In this document: piece by piece, positions 7,130 through 7,366 of the stretch
Layout: each line of letters opens with the position of its first letter
How positions within the stretch are numbered: the stretch's first letter is position 1
Source: Rhodospirillales bacterium
Lineage (GTDB): Bacteria > Pseudomonadota > Alphaproteobacteria > SMXQ01
Direction: 5' to 3'
DNA: 7,366 nucleotides
Assembly: GCA_024638585.1 (NCBI GenBank)
Contig: JAHEKA010000106.1
Location: forward strand, 1-7,366
The notes under the pieces: generated by a model
What the model saw: the letters and a program-made list of their open reading frames with translations, nothing else
Database searches by the model: none
Told to the model about the DNA's origin: nothing
Translations under genes and position numbers: made by a program

Positions 7130-7135
7130 CCTCCC
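7130..7135 (-). promoter_or_regulatory. Strong ribosome binding site of the binding-protein gene
   Basis: GGGAGG within AAGGGAGGAT on the minus strand, seven bases before the ATG at 7122. It is the best Shine-Dalgarno in the window, which fits the high expression expected for a periplasmic binding protein. Confidence 0.75.
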
Positions 7136-7173
7136 TTTGTTCATTCCGGCGGGCACGGGACAAAAGCGCCGTA

Positions 7174-7188
7174 CACACCATTTGTGTG
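7174..7188. promoter_or_regulatory. Inverted repeat CACAC-N5-GTGTG in the leader of the transporter operon
   Basis: Perfect five-base arms with a five-base spacer, 51 bases upstream of the binding-protein ATG. A register shifted by one base (ACACA-N5-TGTGT) also pairs. The size suits a dimeric regulator, but arms of this length can arise by chance; no named regulator is implied. Confidence 0.3.
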
Positions 7189-7223
7189 ACTGGAACATCA
7201 ACTGCTTATGACCGACTCTTGCC

Positions 7224-7243
7224 TTGACCCCGATGGGAGTCAA
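7224..7243 (-). promoter_or_regulatory. TTGACT -35-like element inside an imperfect palindrome, upstream of the transporter operon
   Basis: The minus strand reads TTGACT at 7243-7238, five of six matches to a sigma-70 -35. It is the left end of an imperfect 20-base palindrome with arms TTGAC and GTCAA plus an inner CC/GG pair. At 17 bases the -10 would be AAGAGT (7220-7215), a poor match. A repressor bound to the palindrome would overlap the -35. No Fur, Irr or RirA (TGA-N9-TCA) site is evident. This is the best promoter candidate in the 244-base upstream region, but it remains tentative. Confidence 0.3.
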
Positions 7244-7306
7244 GCGCCGCACCCAACGCGCGGTCTTGCGGGCGCGCCTTTGCGGGACTAGGCTTTGCCC
7301 CAACGC

Positions 7307-7325
7307 GCGCCCCGCGCAGGGGCGC
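7307..7325. other. GC hairpin near the window edge
   Basis: Perfect seven-base arms GCGCCCC (7307-7313) and GGGGCGC (7319-7325) with a five-base loop. It is flanked by no T-tract on either strand. It could be the end structure of a gene beyond the window. A direct repeat CCCAACGCGCG at 7252-7262 and 7299-7309 ends inside its left arm. Confidence 0.3.
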
Positions 7326-7336
7326 CAAGAACATAA

Positions 7337-7348
7337 GAACGGCCGTTC
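7337..7348. promoter_or_regulatory. Perfect 12-base palindrome GAACGGCCGTTC
   Basis: A self-complementary 12-mer without spacer, 215 bases upstream of the binding-protein ATG. It could be an operator for the transporter operon or for a gene beyond the window; the distance is long for the former. The remaining sequence between 7123 and 7366 shows no open frame I would call a gene. Confidence 0.25.
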
Positions 7349-7366
7349 CCGGCGATGGGAGAGCGG

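Noticed and set aside
7240..7330. Possible sigma-54 promoter (TTGG...TTGA and TGGC...TGC) upstream of the binding-protein gene
   Set aside because: The spacing between the GG and GC elements does not fit the strict -24/-12 arrangement.

Overview
The window is GC-rich, and every gene I can support lies on the minus strand, so the text below reads from high to low coordinates. The likely source is an alphaproteobacterium. The evidence is a TPR protein with a heptosyltransferase-like C-terminus, a PAS_7-type membrane sensor, and a textbook CtrA box (TTAA-N7-TTAAC), all typical of that class. I cannot name a genus.

Layout: (1) 7366-7123 is a gene-free leader with palindromes and a -35-like element, ending in a strong ribosome binding site. 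(2) 7122-3014 is a complete ABC importer of the FbpABC / COG1840 type: a secreted substrate-binding protein, a 589-residue permease with two fused membrane domains, and a PotA/FbpC-type ATPase. A strong stem-loop followed by a short T-rich tract sits between the binding-protein and permease genes and probably lowers expression of the membrane parts. Permease and ATPase are only 10 bases apart. (3) 2895-1171 encodes a 574-residue protein with eight TPR units at an exact 34-residue period, followed by a GT9/heptosyltransferase-like domain. (4) 1170-1057 is an intergenic region holding the CtrA-type box and a possible -10. (5) 1056-1 is the N-terminal part of a membrane sensor (two membrane segments, a periplasmic domain, a PAS domain). 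It runs off the window edge, so its output domain is unseen.

How they work together: the first three genes form one transport operon. The binding protein captures a small anionic or metal ligand in the periplasm, and the fused permease plus ATPase bring it inside. The ligand cannot be assigned from sequence. The TPR-glycosyltransferase and the sensor are co-directional but separated by 118 and 114 bases with hairpins, so they may be separate units. The CtrA box suggests the sensor belongs to the cell-cycle or motility regulon.

I found no mobile element, CRISPR array, RNA gene or clearly undescribed system. The most interesting items are the CtrA box upstream of the sensor, the intra-operon attenuator-like hairpin, and the unassigned ligand and final domain of two of the proteins.
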